From Candidatus Dormiibacterota bacterium (GTDB taxonomy: Bacteria; Chloroflexota; Dormibacteria; Dormibacterales; Dormibacteraceae), in NCBI GenBank assembly GCA_024280995.1, contig JAMXLM010000018.1, positions 248,001 through 312,000 on the forward strand: DNA of 64,000 nt, read 5' to 3'. Both the position numbers and the translations under genes were made by a program. The notes beneath the pieces were generated by a model that was not told where the DNA came from, ran no database searches, and saw nothing but the letters and a program-made list of their open reading frames with translations. Within the stretch, counting starts at the first letter, position 1. The number at the start of each line of letters is the position of its first letter. Below, in pieces: positions 7,947 through 16,340 of this stretch.

Positions 7947-8473
7947 GGGTTGACCCGTGGGTAGAACTGCAGGCTCTGGGTCTCCACGTACGAGTCGACG
8001 GTGACCGACATGGTGACGACTACCGTCTGGTGGGGCGCCGTGCCCGAGATGTACCACGCAAATGCCGTGACCCCCGTAGCTGCGTGTTCAGGCGGCGCGG
8101 ACCCGGCCTGCCTGTCCAGCGTGCTGGATCCGTCCCACGTGTAGGTCACCCTGTACGACGACAGGGCCGGGCTGTTCGAGTTGGAGGCCTGCGTGCCTTG
8201 CAGCACAATCGGCTGCGTGGTGCATGGGCTCGCCGCGGTCGCGGCGCATCCGGCCGGGACCGGAAGCCGGCTCAGCGCGAAATCGTCGTATGCGTAGAAC
8301 TCGAAGCTTCGGACCTGGGCGCTCGCGGCCACGCGGTCCGTCGCCGTGACGGCGGCGCGCCACGACGTGAGCACCACGGAGGTCAATCCCGTAAGCACCA
8401 CGACGCTGATCGCGGACGCGACGAGAAGCTCGACCAGCGTGTAGCCGCCCTGACCGCGGAGCGCCGGCTTCAT
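7943..8473 (-). CDS. Minor prepilin, PilW-like
   Basis: Start ATG 8473 overlaps the upstream stop by 4 bases and gives 176 residues; the longer frame to 8623 runs through the upstream gene. The leader MKPALRGQGG is followed by YTLVELLVASAISVVVLTG, a class III signal with Glu5 kept and a Tyr at mature position 1. The remaining domain is beta-rich with two Cys close together (GCAATAASPC). It sits in a run of overlapping pilin genes (PilV-, PilW- and PilX-like) that would make the minor-pilin initiation complex at the pilus tip. Confidence 0.82.
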   Translation of the reverse strand: MKPALRGQGGYTLVELLVASAISVVVLTGLTSVVLTSWRAAVTATDRVAASAQVRSFEFYAYDDFALSRLPVPAGCAATAASPCTTQPIVLQGTQASNSNSPALSSYRVTYTWDGSSTLDRQAGSAPPEHAATGVTAFAWYISGTAPHQTVVVTMSVTVDSYVETQSLQFYPRVNP

Positions 8474-8916
8474 CGATTGACCTTGAGCAGCGAGACCGAT
8501 GAGCCGACCTGGGCTCCGCTCGGCCACTGAACGATCGACACCGTCCACTTCTGGCTCAGGCTCCCGCTGGGTCCCGATCCGACGGTGACGTCCGCCCGGA
8601 GCGTGTACGAGCTGCCTGGGCACGGCGCCTTGAACGAAGGCAAGGTCGTCGGCGGACTGGACGCGCTCTCGGTCGCAAAGCAGTCCGAGTAGGCCTGCGG
8701 TGACGGGTTGTAGGGCGAACCGCCGATCTGCTCCATCTCGTACTGCAGCGCGGCCACGGCGGCTGTATCGCGTTTGGCTTCCGTGGATTGGAGCAGCCCA
8801 GAGCTCAGCGTGCCCACGATCAGTGCGAGGGCCAGGCCCATGATCACGCTCGCCACCAGGAGCTCGACGAGCGTTGCGCCGGACTGCGCCTGGCGCCGGC
8901 TCTTCGGCCAGCGCAT
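8470..8916 (-). CDS. Minor prepilin, PilV/GspI-like
   Basis: A 148-residue prepilin. The leader MRWPKSRRQAQSG precedes ATLVELLVASVIMGLALALIVG, with Glu5 conserved and Ala at mature position 1. A heptad-like helix follows (TEAKRDTAAVAALQYEMEQIG), then a beta-rich domain with Cys in YSDCF and APCPG. The start overlaps the pilC stop by one base (TGATG). Its place between pilC and the PilW-like gene supports a minor pilin role. Confidence 0.82.
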   Translation of the reverse strand: MRWPKSRRQAQSGATLVELLVASVIMGLALALIVGTLSSGLLQSTEAKRDTAAVAALQYEMEQIGGSPYNPSPQAYSDCFATESASSPPTTLPSFKAPCPGSSYTLRADVTVGSGPSGSLSQKWTVSIVQWPSGAQVGSSVSLLKVNR

Positions 8917-10130
8917 CAGCGGACGTGCGAGAGCAGGTTGTACATCGGGAGGATGACCGACACCGCCACGAAACCGACGGCCGCGCCGACCGCGATCACA
9001 AGCGCCGGCTCCATCAGCGCGATCATGTTGCGGACCTTGTAGTCCATCTCGTCGCTCAGGAAGTCGGCGATCTGCTCGAGGCTGTTGTCGAGCGTTCCGG
9101 TCTCTTCGCCGACCCGGATCATCCGGATCATCATGGTTGCGAACAGACCCGTCTCCTCGAGGGGCTCAGAGAAACCGTCGCCGGTGATCATTCGCTGCTT
9201 CACCGCTTCGAGGCCGCGGCGGTAGCGGATGTTGCCGGCCGAAGCCATCGCTACGTCGAACGTCTGGCTGATCGGGATCCCGGCGCGCAGCATGGTCGCG
9301 AGCGTCCGGGTGAACCGCTCGATGATCGAGTAGGTCACGATGCTGCCCACGACCGGCAGCTTGATCACGACGTAGTCCCACATCACCCGGCCGGGCCGGC
9401 TGCTCATGAACACAAGAACGGTGGCGACGACCACGAAGATGCCGGCGACGATCTCGATGCGCCACTGCTGCGCGAAGGCTCCAATGGCAAGGAGGAGCCG
9501 GGTCGGCCACGGCAGGTCTGCATGAAACTCGTGGAACATCGACACGAAGTTGGGCAGCACAAACACGATCAGGACCACGCACACCCCGATGGCGAGGGTC
9601 AGGATGATCGCGGGATAGATCATCGCGCTGCGCAGCTTTTTGATGGCGGTGTCCTGGCGCTGCAGGTACGCGGCCACCTGCGCCAGCACCTTGTCGAGCG
9701 TGCCGCTGTACTCGGCGGCCCGCACCATGTCGATGTAGAGCTGGTTGAAGACGCTCGGGTGATGCTCTATCGCGGTGGAGAACGCCTCTCCGGCGTCGAG
9801 GTCCTCGCTGATGTCCTCCAGCGCCGCCCGGAACGGTCCTGAGTTGGACGTGCCGTGCAGCAGCTTGATCGCATCGGTGATCGGCACTCCCACGCGGATG
9901 AACGTGGAGAGCTGGCGCGAGAAAAGGATCAGGTCGGAAGTGCGAACCTTGAAGAAGGTCGGCAGCTCTCGATAGACCCACCGCCAGCCGGTCCTCTCCG
10001 GGCGAACCGACACCACGCGGTAGCCGCGATCCAGCAGCTGGCGCTGCACTGCCGCCGCGTTCCGCCCAGACGTGACCTTCTCCTCGAGGTGTCCACGCGG
10101 CGAATAGGCGCGGTAAGCGAAATTGCCCAA
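8916..10130 (-). CDS. pilC: T4P inner-membrane platform protein PilC
   Basis: A 404-residue GspF-family protein with two T2SSF domains. The first is LILFSRQLSTFIRVGVPITDAI to YSGTLDKVLAQVAAYL, then a TM segment. The second is FTRTLATMLRAGIPISQTFD to GEETGTLDNSLEQIADFL, with the final TM pair. I start it at TTG 10130 because the protein then begins MGNFAYRAYSPRGH, the normal PilC N-terminus. AGGAG lies 11 bases upstream; the frame further up runs inside pilB. PilC is the membrane rotor on which PilB and PilT act. It begins 15 bases after the pilB stop. Confidence 0.93.
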   Translation of the reverse strand: MGNFAYRAYSPRGHLEEKVTSGRNAAAVQRQLLDRGYRVVSVRPERTGWRWVYRELPTFFKVRTSDLILFSRQLSTFIRVGVPITDAIKLLHGTSNSGPFRAALEDISEDLDAGEAFSTAIEHHPSVFNQLYIDMVRAAEYSGTLDKVLAQVAAYLQRQDTAIKKLRSAMIYPAIILTLAIGVCVVLIVFVLPNFVSMFHEFHADLPWPTRLLLAIGAFAQQWRIEIVAGIFVVVATVLVFMSSRPGRVMWDYVVIKLPVVGSIVTYSIIERFTRTLATMLRAGIPISQTFDVAMASAGNIRYRRGLEAVKQRMITGDGFSEPLEETGLFATMMIRMIRVGEETGTLDNSLEQIADFLSDEMDYKVRNMIALMEPALVIAVGAAVGFVAVSVILPMYNLLSHVR

Positions 10131-10144
10131 GCCCCTTGTCGCTC

Positions 10145-11908
10145 CTAGAGGATGTACACGCTGCGGAGCACTTCGGAGACCGTGGTCGTGCCGGCCTGGA
10201 CCTTTGCCCAGGCGTCGGCGCGCAGCGGAAGCATTCCGCCTCTGACGGCCGCACCGAGGATCTCCCTGTGGCTTGCCTTGCTGATGATCAGACGCTTGAC
10301 CTCGTCGGTCATCGTCAGGACCTCGAAGACCCCGATCCGATCGTAGTAGCCGGTCATGTTGCAGCGGCTGCAGCCCTGGCCATGGAGCATGTGCGTCGGC
10401 GCCGGCATCCCCAGGGACGCCGCGAACTCGAGCTCCTCCTCGTTGGGCGCATACGCGACCTTGCAGCCGTCGCACGTCTTGCGGACGAGACGCTGGGCGA
10501 CGATGGCGATGACCGACGACGCGATCAAAAAGCCCTCGATGCCCATGTCGGTGAAGCGAAGGAGCGCGCCGACGGCGTCGGTCGCGTGAAGCGATGACAG
10601 GACGAGGTGGCCGGTCAGCGCGGACTGGACCGCGATCTCCGCCGTCTCCCGGTCTCTGATCTCGCCGACCAGGATGATGTCGGGGTCCTGGCGGAGGATG
10701 GCGCGGAGGCCGTTGGCGAAGCTGATGTCCGCGAGCTTGTTGATCTGGCTCTGGTTGATGTTGTCGAACATGTACTCGACCGGATCTTCGATGGTCATGA
10801 TGTTTCGGATCTGCTGGTCGAGCTCATGGATCGACGCGTAGAGCGTGGTGGTCTTGCCGCTGCCGGTCGGTCCCGAGACGATCATCATCCCGTACGGCGA
10901 GTGCAGCATTCGGTGGTACTCGTTGTAGGCGTCGCGTGAGAACCCGAGCTGGCGCAGGGTGATCAGTGAGCGGCTGCGGTCGAGGAGTCGCATGACCAGC
11001 TTCTCGCCCCAGATCGTCTCCATCGTCGCCACGCGAACGTCGAGCTCGCGGCCGTCCACGTTGACGCTGATCTGGCCGTCCTGAGCGCGCCGGCGCTCGA
11101 CGATGTTCATGCCGGCCATGATCTTCACGCGCGATGCGATCGCGGCCCCGGTGGAGGTGGGCAGGTGCGCCATGTCCTGCAGCACGCCGTCGATGCGGAA
11201 CCGGACGCGAAGGAAGTCCTTCTGCGGCTCGATGTGAATGTCGGACGCGCGGTCGCGCAAGCCCTGAGTGATCAGCAGGTTGACGATCTCGATCGCGGGC
11301 GAGCTCGACGTGATGCTCCCCAGCTCGAGGGTCATCACCCGGTCGAACGTCAGCTGCGGCCGTGATTCCTGGAGCGTGCGCGCGGCTTCCTGCAGCCGAG
11401 GCCGCATGGTGTGGATCTTGCTGAGGTTGGCCATGATGTCGGACGGGCTGGCGATTAGGGGTGTGATCTCGAGGCCGGTGATCAAACGGAGGTCGTTGAT
11501 CACGGGCAGGTTGCTCGGGTCTCCCATCGCCACCGAGATGTGTCCGTCCTCGCGGGCGACCGGCAGCACCATGTGCCGGCGGGCGAACTCCTCGGGCACG
11601 ATCCGGGCGATGTCGGAGTCGATCTCGAAGTGCTTGAGGTCGGCGATGGGCACCTCGAGGTGCTCGCTCAGGATCGCCGTAAGGCGGTCTTCCTCGATCA
11701 CTCCCTGGCTGACCAGGACCGCCCCGAGCGGGGCGTGGCTGGTGCGCTGGGTGGCGAGCGCCATCGCCAGCTGCGGCTCGGTGATCAGGCCTTGAGCGAC
11801 GAGCAGCTGGCCGATCCGAAGGTCGCCGGCGTGAGCACGTTCGCCTTGCGATTCCGCAAGCTGGAGCGCCACATCTTGATGTTCTCGGTCAGGGGGCGTC
11901 ATGGACAT
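10145..11908 (-). CDS. pilB: T4P extension ATPase PilB
   Basis: A 587-residue GspE/PilB ATPase. The N-terminal MshEN-type domain (LRIGQLLVAQGLITEPQLAMAL, about 30-165) resembles domains that bind cyclic-di-GMP in other PilB and MshE proteins. Then come the N2 domain and the ATPase core: Walker A GPTGSGKTT (about 346-354), Asp box IMTIEDPVEYM, Walker B DPDIILVGEIRDRETAE and His box LSSLHATDA. The zinc pairs CDGC and CSRC are intact. It drives pilus extension. It starts 31 bases after the acyltransferase gene on the same strand, so the two may be co-transcribed. ATG 11902 is an alternative start. Confidence 0.95.
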   Translation of the reverse strand: MSMTPPDREHQDVALQLAESQGERAHAGDLRIGQLLVAQGLITEPQLAMALATQRTSHAPLGAVLVSQGVIEEDRLTAILSEHLEVPIADLKHFEIDSDIARIVPEEFARRHMVLPVAREDGHISVAMGDPSNLPVINDLRLITGLEITPLIASPSDIMANLSKIHTMRPRLQEAARTLQESRPQLTFDRVMTLELGSITSSSPAIEIVNLLITQGLRDRASDIHIEPQKDFLRVRFRIDGVLQDMAHLPTSTGAAIASRVKIMAGMNIVERRRAQDGQISVNVDGRELDVRVATMETIWGEKLVMRLLDRSRSLITLRQLGFSRDAYNEYHRMLHSPYGMMIVSGPTGSGKTTTLYASIHELDQQIRNIMTIEDPVEYMFDNINQSQINKLADISFANGLRAILRQDPDIILVGEIRDRETAEIAVQSALTGHLVLSSLHATDAVGALLRFTDMGIEGFLIASSVIAIVAQRLVRKTCDGCKVAYAPNEEELEFAASLGMPAPTHMLHGQGCSRCNMTGYYDRIGVFEVLTMTDEVKRLIISKASHREILGAAVRGGMLPLRADAWAKVQAGTTTVSEVLRSVYIL

Positions 11909-11939
11909 GGGGATAAGCGGGCTCTGTGGGTCAAGTGTC

Positions 11940-13214
11940 CTAGGTCAACCGGGCTCCAATCCCGGCCTTGCCTTCGGATATGTCGGCGGACGGCGGCGCG
12001 TGCGAGGCTCGACGTCCCCAGGAGGGGAAGAGGATCGAGTACGCCCAGCCTTTGATCTCGACCGGGCGGGAAGTCAACGTGTAGCGCTCGACGAACACGA
12101 ACAGCGCCCAGGCGACCGCGAGCACGAGCGGCAGGGCGGCCACCAGCATGACGAAGGTCTTCGTCGGCGAGAGGCCGAAGTCGGTGTGGAACACGTACGC
12201 GAGCGCCTGGACCATCGGCTGGTGGACCAGGTAAAGGCTGTACGACATGATGCCCAGGACGACCAGTGGTCGCCAGGCGAAGACCTGGTAGGCGACGTTG
12301 CCGGCGGTCAGGACCGCGACGAGAAGCAGCGCGAAAACCGCCCCGAAGGCGAGGTGGCTCAGCGGAAGGCCGACTGTCACGACGGCCACGACCAGCATCG
12401 GCGCCCACAGGTACATAGCCACCCTTGGGAGACGCTCCAGGCGTTGGCGCGCGAAGAGCTCGGCGACCACCATTCCGAATACGAACTCGGCCCAGCGCCC
12501 CGGGAGCAGGTTCGACAGCACGACCGTCTGCTCGAGGCCTGACGGAAGCCAGCCCCGGGCGCCGGCCCAGGCGATGCCGAGGCGGTACACGACGTTCACG
12601 GCCACCGCTGCGAGCAGGGTCGGCACGATCCCGAACCGCCCGGCTCCCAGGATCAGAAGCGGAAGCGCGAGATACAGCTCCCACTCGAGCCCAAGCGACC
12701 AATAGGCGCCGTTCAGCGCGTAGAACGTCTGAAGGAAGAACGGGTGCAGCATCGTCATGTGGGTCCCGAGCTGCACCGCCACGTCGAGGGGACTCAACGA
12801 GGGAAAGCCGAGGTTTTTTCCGCCGATCAGGTTGAGAGCAAGAGCGAAGGCGATCGACACGTAGTAAGCCGGCACGAGCCTTCGCGCGCGCCGGACGAGA
12901 AAAGTTGTCGTCTTGAACCGTGCGTTCCTGCCGCCGGCGAACGGCAGATACAGGCAGAAGCCGCTGATGACCAGGAACAGGCTCACACCCGTGGATCCGC
13001 TTCTCGCGAAGAAGTCCAGTGGCTGGAAGGCAAGGTGCGCGCCGCTGAACGCACGGATGTGAAAGAGCACCACCCAGGACGCCGCGGCCGCGCGAAGACC
13101 GTCCACGCCGGCGAGGCGGTTCAGGGTGCGACCTGCCGCGGCCCGGGGGAGACTTTCAGCGGGGGGCTCCAGGGTGGCGATCGCAGTCGGCATCGCCTCA
13201 GCATTGGCCGCCAC
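11940..13214 (-). CDS. Acyltransferase 3 family membrane protein (OafA-like)
   Basis: A 424-residue integral membrane protein with about ten TM segments. The first conserved block is GVDGLRAAAASWVVLFHIRAF, with the catalytic-type His in the first TM region. The second is SGSTGVSLFLVISGFCLYLPF, then FLVRRARRLVPAYYVS and the late LGIMSYSLYLVHQPMV. These are the signatures of acyltransferase-3 proteins, which move acetyl or other acyl groups onto exported sugars. It sits at the boundary of the T4P and EPS genes. O-acylation of the polysaccharide, or of another surface glycan, is the likely role. Confidence 0.9.
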   Translation of the reverse strand: MAANAEAMPTAIATLEPPAESLPRAAAGRTLNRLAGVDGLRAAAASWVVLFHIRAFSGAHLAFQPLDFFARSGSTGVSLFLVISGFCLYLPFAGGRNARFKTTTFLVRRARRLVPAYYVSIAFALALNLIGGKNLGFPSLSPLDVAVQLGTHMTMLHPFFLQTFYALNGAYWSLGLEWELYLALPLLILGAGRFGIVPTLLAAVAVNVVYRLGIAWAGARGWLPSGLEQTVVLSNLLPGRWAEFVFGMVVAELFARQRLERLPRVAMYLWAPMLVVAVVTVGLPLSHLAFGAVFALLLVAVLTAGNVAYQVFAWRPLVVLGIMSYSLYLVHQPMVQALAYVFHTDFGLSPTKTFVMLVAALPLVLAVAWALFVFVERYTLTSRPVEIKGWAYSILFPSWGRRASHAPPSADISEGKAGIGARLT

Positions 13215-13406
13215 CGCCGCAGTCTAGCCCCCAACCCCCACGACCCAGAATGGGCGACCCGCCCACTCCATGAACCCGGCGTCCCACCTCGGCGCCCGAT
13301 TCCGGGACACCGGTCCCGAGCCGGCCGGTCCTCCACCATTCACCAAGGGTGGTCCGCGCCGGTAACCTCATCCGGTGGTCGCCGAACGTCTTGATGGGAG
13401 GGACCG

Positions 13407-13772
13407 GTGAGCGCTCTGGTCCGCGCCGTGCGGGTTCGCCTCGGCGCCAGGCCGGACGGCGCCTCGCCTCTCGTGATGCCGCTCCGCGGCGGCTCCGGGT
13501 CACTGCTTCCGCGACGGTTGACGCGACGGCTGATCAGTACGGCGACAACCCAAGACGCCGCCGCGCCGAGCCCAGGAATGGCCGGTTTGCTGGAGCGGAT
13601 CCAGGCGAAGCGATCGGCGCTGCTCGTGGTGCCCGACCGGCCGGCGGGGGTGACGATCGCCTTGCGCTGGGGCCTGAGCCCGGAGAAGCTGCGACTCGAG
13701 GACGGGCTCGTGAGCGGCTCTCAGGACGCGGCCGCGACGGGCACGGCCGCCCAGCCCTGGCACGCCCATTAG
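13407..13772 (+). CDS. Hypothetical 121-residue protein
   Basis: Start GTG 13407 is preceded by GGGAGGG 4 bases upstream. The protein is basic at its N-terminus (RAVRVRLGARPDG, RRLTRRLIS) and has a central helix-like stretch (GMAGLLERIQAKRSALLVVPDRP). It then has a mixed region ending QPWHAH. I recognise no family. Codon use matches its neighbours. It ends 11 bases before the next gene on the same strand and probably forms an operon with it. Confidence 0.55.
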   Translation: MSALVRAVRVRLGARPDGASPLVMPLRGGSGSLLPRRLTRRLISTATTQDAAAPSPGMAGLLERIQAKRSALLVVPDRPAGVTIALRWGLSPEKLRLEDGLVSGSQDAAATGTAAQPWHAH

Positions 13773-13783
13773 CCCGAGCGCAA

Positions 13784-15730
13784 ATGACCACGTCCCCGCG
13801 GCCCCGGCTGCTGCTTCTGTTCGCGCCGGCCGACCACCCCCACCGCGATGCCGTTTCCGCGACCGTGGCGTGGCTGGCGGAGGCAGAGCGCCGCCTCTTC
13901 GACTGCTACTACGACAGCCCTCACTCCGGCGTTCACTTCGGCGGCGGGCTGCCCTGGCTGGCGGACCCCGCCGACCTGCGCGGTGGAACGTTCTCCGGCG
14001 GGCACCACCGTGAGCAGTTCGAAACCCTGCTCGAGAGGTTCGACTGCGTCGCGGCATGCCTCGGCGACACCGTCTTCACCCCGATCCTGGAAGCCTCGAA
14101 GGTCGAGCTGCGGGCGCGAAGCGGCGATGTCGTCGAGTTCTACCGCGAGCTGTTCAAAGGCACTGATGTCGGATGGCCCGACACGCTCCTGGTCATCGAT
14201 CCGGGCCGTGATCCGGTCAGCGCCGTCCCCTATGCATGCCATGAGGTCGTCCAGCGCCGGGTGATGGCGATCGCCGGCGGCGACCCGGCGGCCGAAGCGG
14301 CGCTCGGAGTCGACATGCGTGTCGAGCGTCTTTGGGACGGCGACTCCTCGGTCGAGACCCGTTCGCTGGCGATGGCGGAGCGGTGGTCAAAGGCGACTCG
14401 GGGCTACCTCCTGGCCGACCCGGAGGTCGTCGGGCGTTGGATTCCCGCGGCCGTGCGCAACGGCTGGGCGCCGCTGTACGGCATTCCGCAGGTCGACGCG
14501 GTGAACCGAATTTCCGACCGGCTCGAGGCGGTCGACGTGGTCTGGGGCCGCCAGCAGGACGATGCCGACTTCATGGCGCTGTCCCGAGCGGGAGCGGCGT
14601 TCCAGCTCGTCGACCCCGGCCGGCCGCCATTCCCCGTCATCGCCGAGGCGGCGGCTCCGGCCACGCTCCCCGCGTTCCTGCCCGAGCCGGAACCGTCCGA
14701 CGAGGTACTGGCCGGCTGGGCCGCCGAGGGCAGGATCGTCACCAGCATCGTCTTCTGGGCGGGCATGGCCCGCGAGCTCGAATGCTTCTACGGGCTAATG
14801 GACATCCTTCGCGAGACCGGGCTCAAGTCGGGCGTGGCGCTGACCACCGAGAGCTTCAGGTACCTCGATTCCAACCCGCTGGGCTTGATTGGCGTCGACA
14901 AGCGGTCGGGCGGGCTCGCCGGCCAGGTCGAGCCGCTGCTGGCGAGCGCCGGCGCGGGCGGGATGCTCGAGTCGGCGGCGCCTCCGGAGCGGTTCGCCGG
15001 CACGCTTCGCAAGTCGGTTTGCGCGCTGTCCGAGCTGCTGGGCGGCCGCGACAGGGTCCCCGCCGGCTGGTGGGGAGTGATGGACGCGCCGCTGGTGCCT
15101 CGCAAGCTGAGCCGGGTGAGGGTCAGCGCGAATCCGCCCGCCGTGAAGCTTCGCTACCGGCGCCGCGCTCTGAGCTACGCGCGCACGGATGGCGGCGGTC
15201 GCGGCGGCGGCGGATCGGACCTGCGCCGCCGGATCAGAGAGTCACCTCTCTCGCCTCTATTCGAGCCCATCCGGCCATTTGACGAGTGGCAGCCAGGGCC
15301 TCCGTCGCGAACCGTCCTGAGCGCGGTCGGGCAGGCGGGATTTGAGTACGCGTTGACCAAGTCGGAGTTCGGCGCGCCGCCGACTCTGGTCACCGGTGTC
15401 GAGAGCCTGTCCGTCGTCAACTACACCTCCGGCCGGTGGGACGGCTGGACACCCTTCGAGACGGTCAACGACCTTGGCGATGTTTCGCGCGCCGAAAGGC
15501 GGCTGCTGCGCTCAGGGCAGCCCGGATGGCTGCTGGGAAGCATCGACACCTGCCTGTGGACGTTCAGCGCCTACCTGCAAGAACGGGGTGCGGAGCTGCG
15601 CAGGATATGTGGCAGGCTGGCCGAGGGAGGGGAGTCCGGCAGGCTGATCGACGTGACTCCGCGGACCCTGGCCCGCTACGCACGCGTGCTGGGAGAGCGG
15701 GGCCTCGTCAGGAAAGTCGAAGCGACCTGA
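13784..15730 (+). CDS. Unknown 648-residue protein in the EPS locus
   Basis: I start it at ATG 13784 (MTTSPRPRLLLLFAPADHPH), since the frame further upstream runs through the 121-residue gene. There is no signal peptide or TM segment, so it looks cytoplasmic. An alpha/beta N-terminal part (RLLLLFAPADHPHRDAVSA, FDCVAACLGDTVFTPILEAS, PDTLLVIDPGRD) is followed by LYGIPQVDAVNRISDRLEAVDVVWGR. A second part starts near IVTSIVFWAGMARELECFYG and contains WWGVMDAP. A Gly/Arg-rich break (about residue 470) leads to a last domain with SVVNYTSGRWDGWTPFETVND and IDTCLWTFSAYLQ. I cannot name the family. Tryptophan/aromatic richness and context suggest carbohydrate-related work, but that is a guess. Confidence 0.75.
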   Translation: MTTSPRPRLLLLFAPADHPHRDAVSATVAWLAEAERRLFDCYYDSPHSGVHFGGGLPWLADPADLRGGTFSGGHHREQFETLLERFDCVAACLGDTVFTPILEASKVELRARSGDVVEFYRELFKGTDVGWPDTLLVIDPGRDPVSAVPYACHEVVQRRVMAIAGGDPAAEAALGVDMRVERLWDGDSSVETRSLAMAERWSKATRGYLLADPEVVGRWIPAAVRNGWAPLYGIPQVDAVNRISDRLEAVDVVWGRQQDDADFMALSRAGAAFQLVDPGRPPFPVIAEAAAPATLPAFLPEPEPSDEVLAGWAAEGRIVTSIVFWAGMARELECFYGLMDILRETGLKSGVALTTESFRYLDSNPLGLIGVDKRSGGLAGQVEPLLASAGAGGMLESAAPPERFAGTLRKSVCALSELLGGRDRVPAGWWGVMDAPLVPRKLSRVRVSANPPAVKLRYRRRALSYARTDGGGRGGGGSDLRRRIRESPLSPLFEPIRPFDEWQPGPPSRTVLSAVGQAGFEYALTKSEFGAPPTLVTGVESLSVVNYTSGRWDGWTPFETVNDLGDVSRAERRLLRSGQPGWLLGSIDTCLWTFSAYLQERGAELRRICGRLAEGGESGRLIDVTPRTLARYARVLGERGLVRKVEAT

Positions 15731-15731
15731 G

Positions 15732-16340
15732 CTATTCGAACCGCGGAGGCGCAGGCAGCCGGTACCGCGGATCCAGCGAACGGTGGCCGATGACCCTGGC
15801 CGGCACCCCCCCGACGACGTCCAGCGGGGCGACATCGGCGGTGACCACCGCCCCCGCCGCCACCACGGCGCCTCGACCGATCGTCACCCCGGGCAGGACC
15901 ATCGCACGCATGCCGATCCAGACGTGGTCCTCGATCACCACTCCGCGACCTCGAAGAGCGAACTCGACGTCGTTCATGTCGTGCTGTGTGGTGAGGATCG
16001 CGACCTCTGGCGAGATGCTCACGTCGTCGCCGATGCGCAGACCGCTGCGAGCGTCCAGGCACGATCTTCGATTGATGATCGTGCGGGCGCCGATGCTGTT
16101 CCTGAGCCGGCGGTTGCTTCCCGGGCCATACGACCACAGGTAGCAGCCGGACTGCACCGAGCTGCCCGGGCCCATCTCGATTCCCATCACGCGTCGATAC
16201 CATGCGCGTCGCAATGCGTACGACGGGATGTGCGCGACGATGTGATTGGTCGCGAAGTTGAGCGCGTGGGCAGCGAGCTCGACGGCCCGCCGCGACCGGG
16301 CCGCCGGCGCATTTTGAGCGAGCGCCGCGTCAGGCTGCAC
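15732..16340 (-). CDS. Left-handed beta-helix acetyltransferase (WcaF/maltose-acetyltransferase type)
   Basis: A 202-residue hexapeptide-repeat acyltransferase. Coils include [33 protein letters not shown] and [32 protein letters not shown], with the catalytic-type His in LTTQHDMND. The end [12 protein letters not shown] is the usual closing block of CoA-dependent sugar O-acetyltransferases. It likely acetylates a sugar or lipid-linked glycan in the cytoplasm. The final codons overlap the polymerase gene start region by 11 bases on the same strand, fitting an EPS operon. It converges with the unknown 648-residue gene, with the stops almost touching. Confidence 0.9.
   Translation of the reverse strand: MQPDAALAQNAPAARSRRAVELAAHALNFATNHIVAHIPSYALRRAWYRRVMGIEMGPGSSVQSGCYLWSYGPGSNRRLRNSIGARTIINRRSCLDARSGLRIGDDVSISPEVAILTTQHDMNDVEFALRGRGVVIEDHVWIGMRAMVLPGVTIGRGAVVAAGAVVTADVAPLDVVGGVPARVIGHRSLDPRYRLPAPPRFE

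Noticed and set aside
7947-8057. In-frame N-terminal extension of the PilX-like gene
   Set aside because: It lies wholly inside the upstream pilin gene, is non-hydrophobic and low complexity, and the ATGA overlap at 7946 gives a better start.
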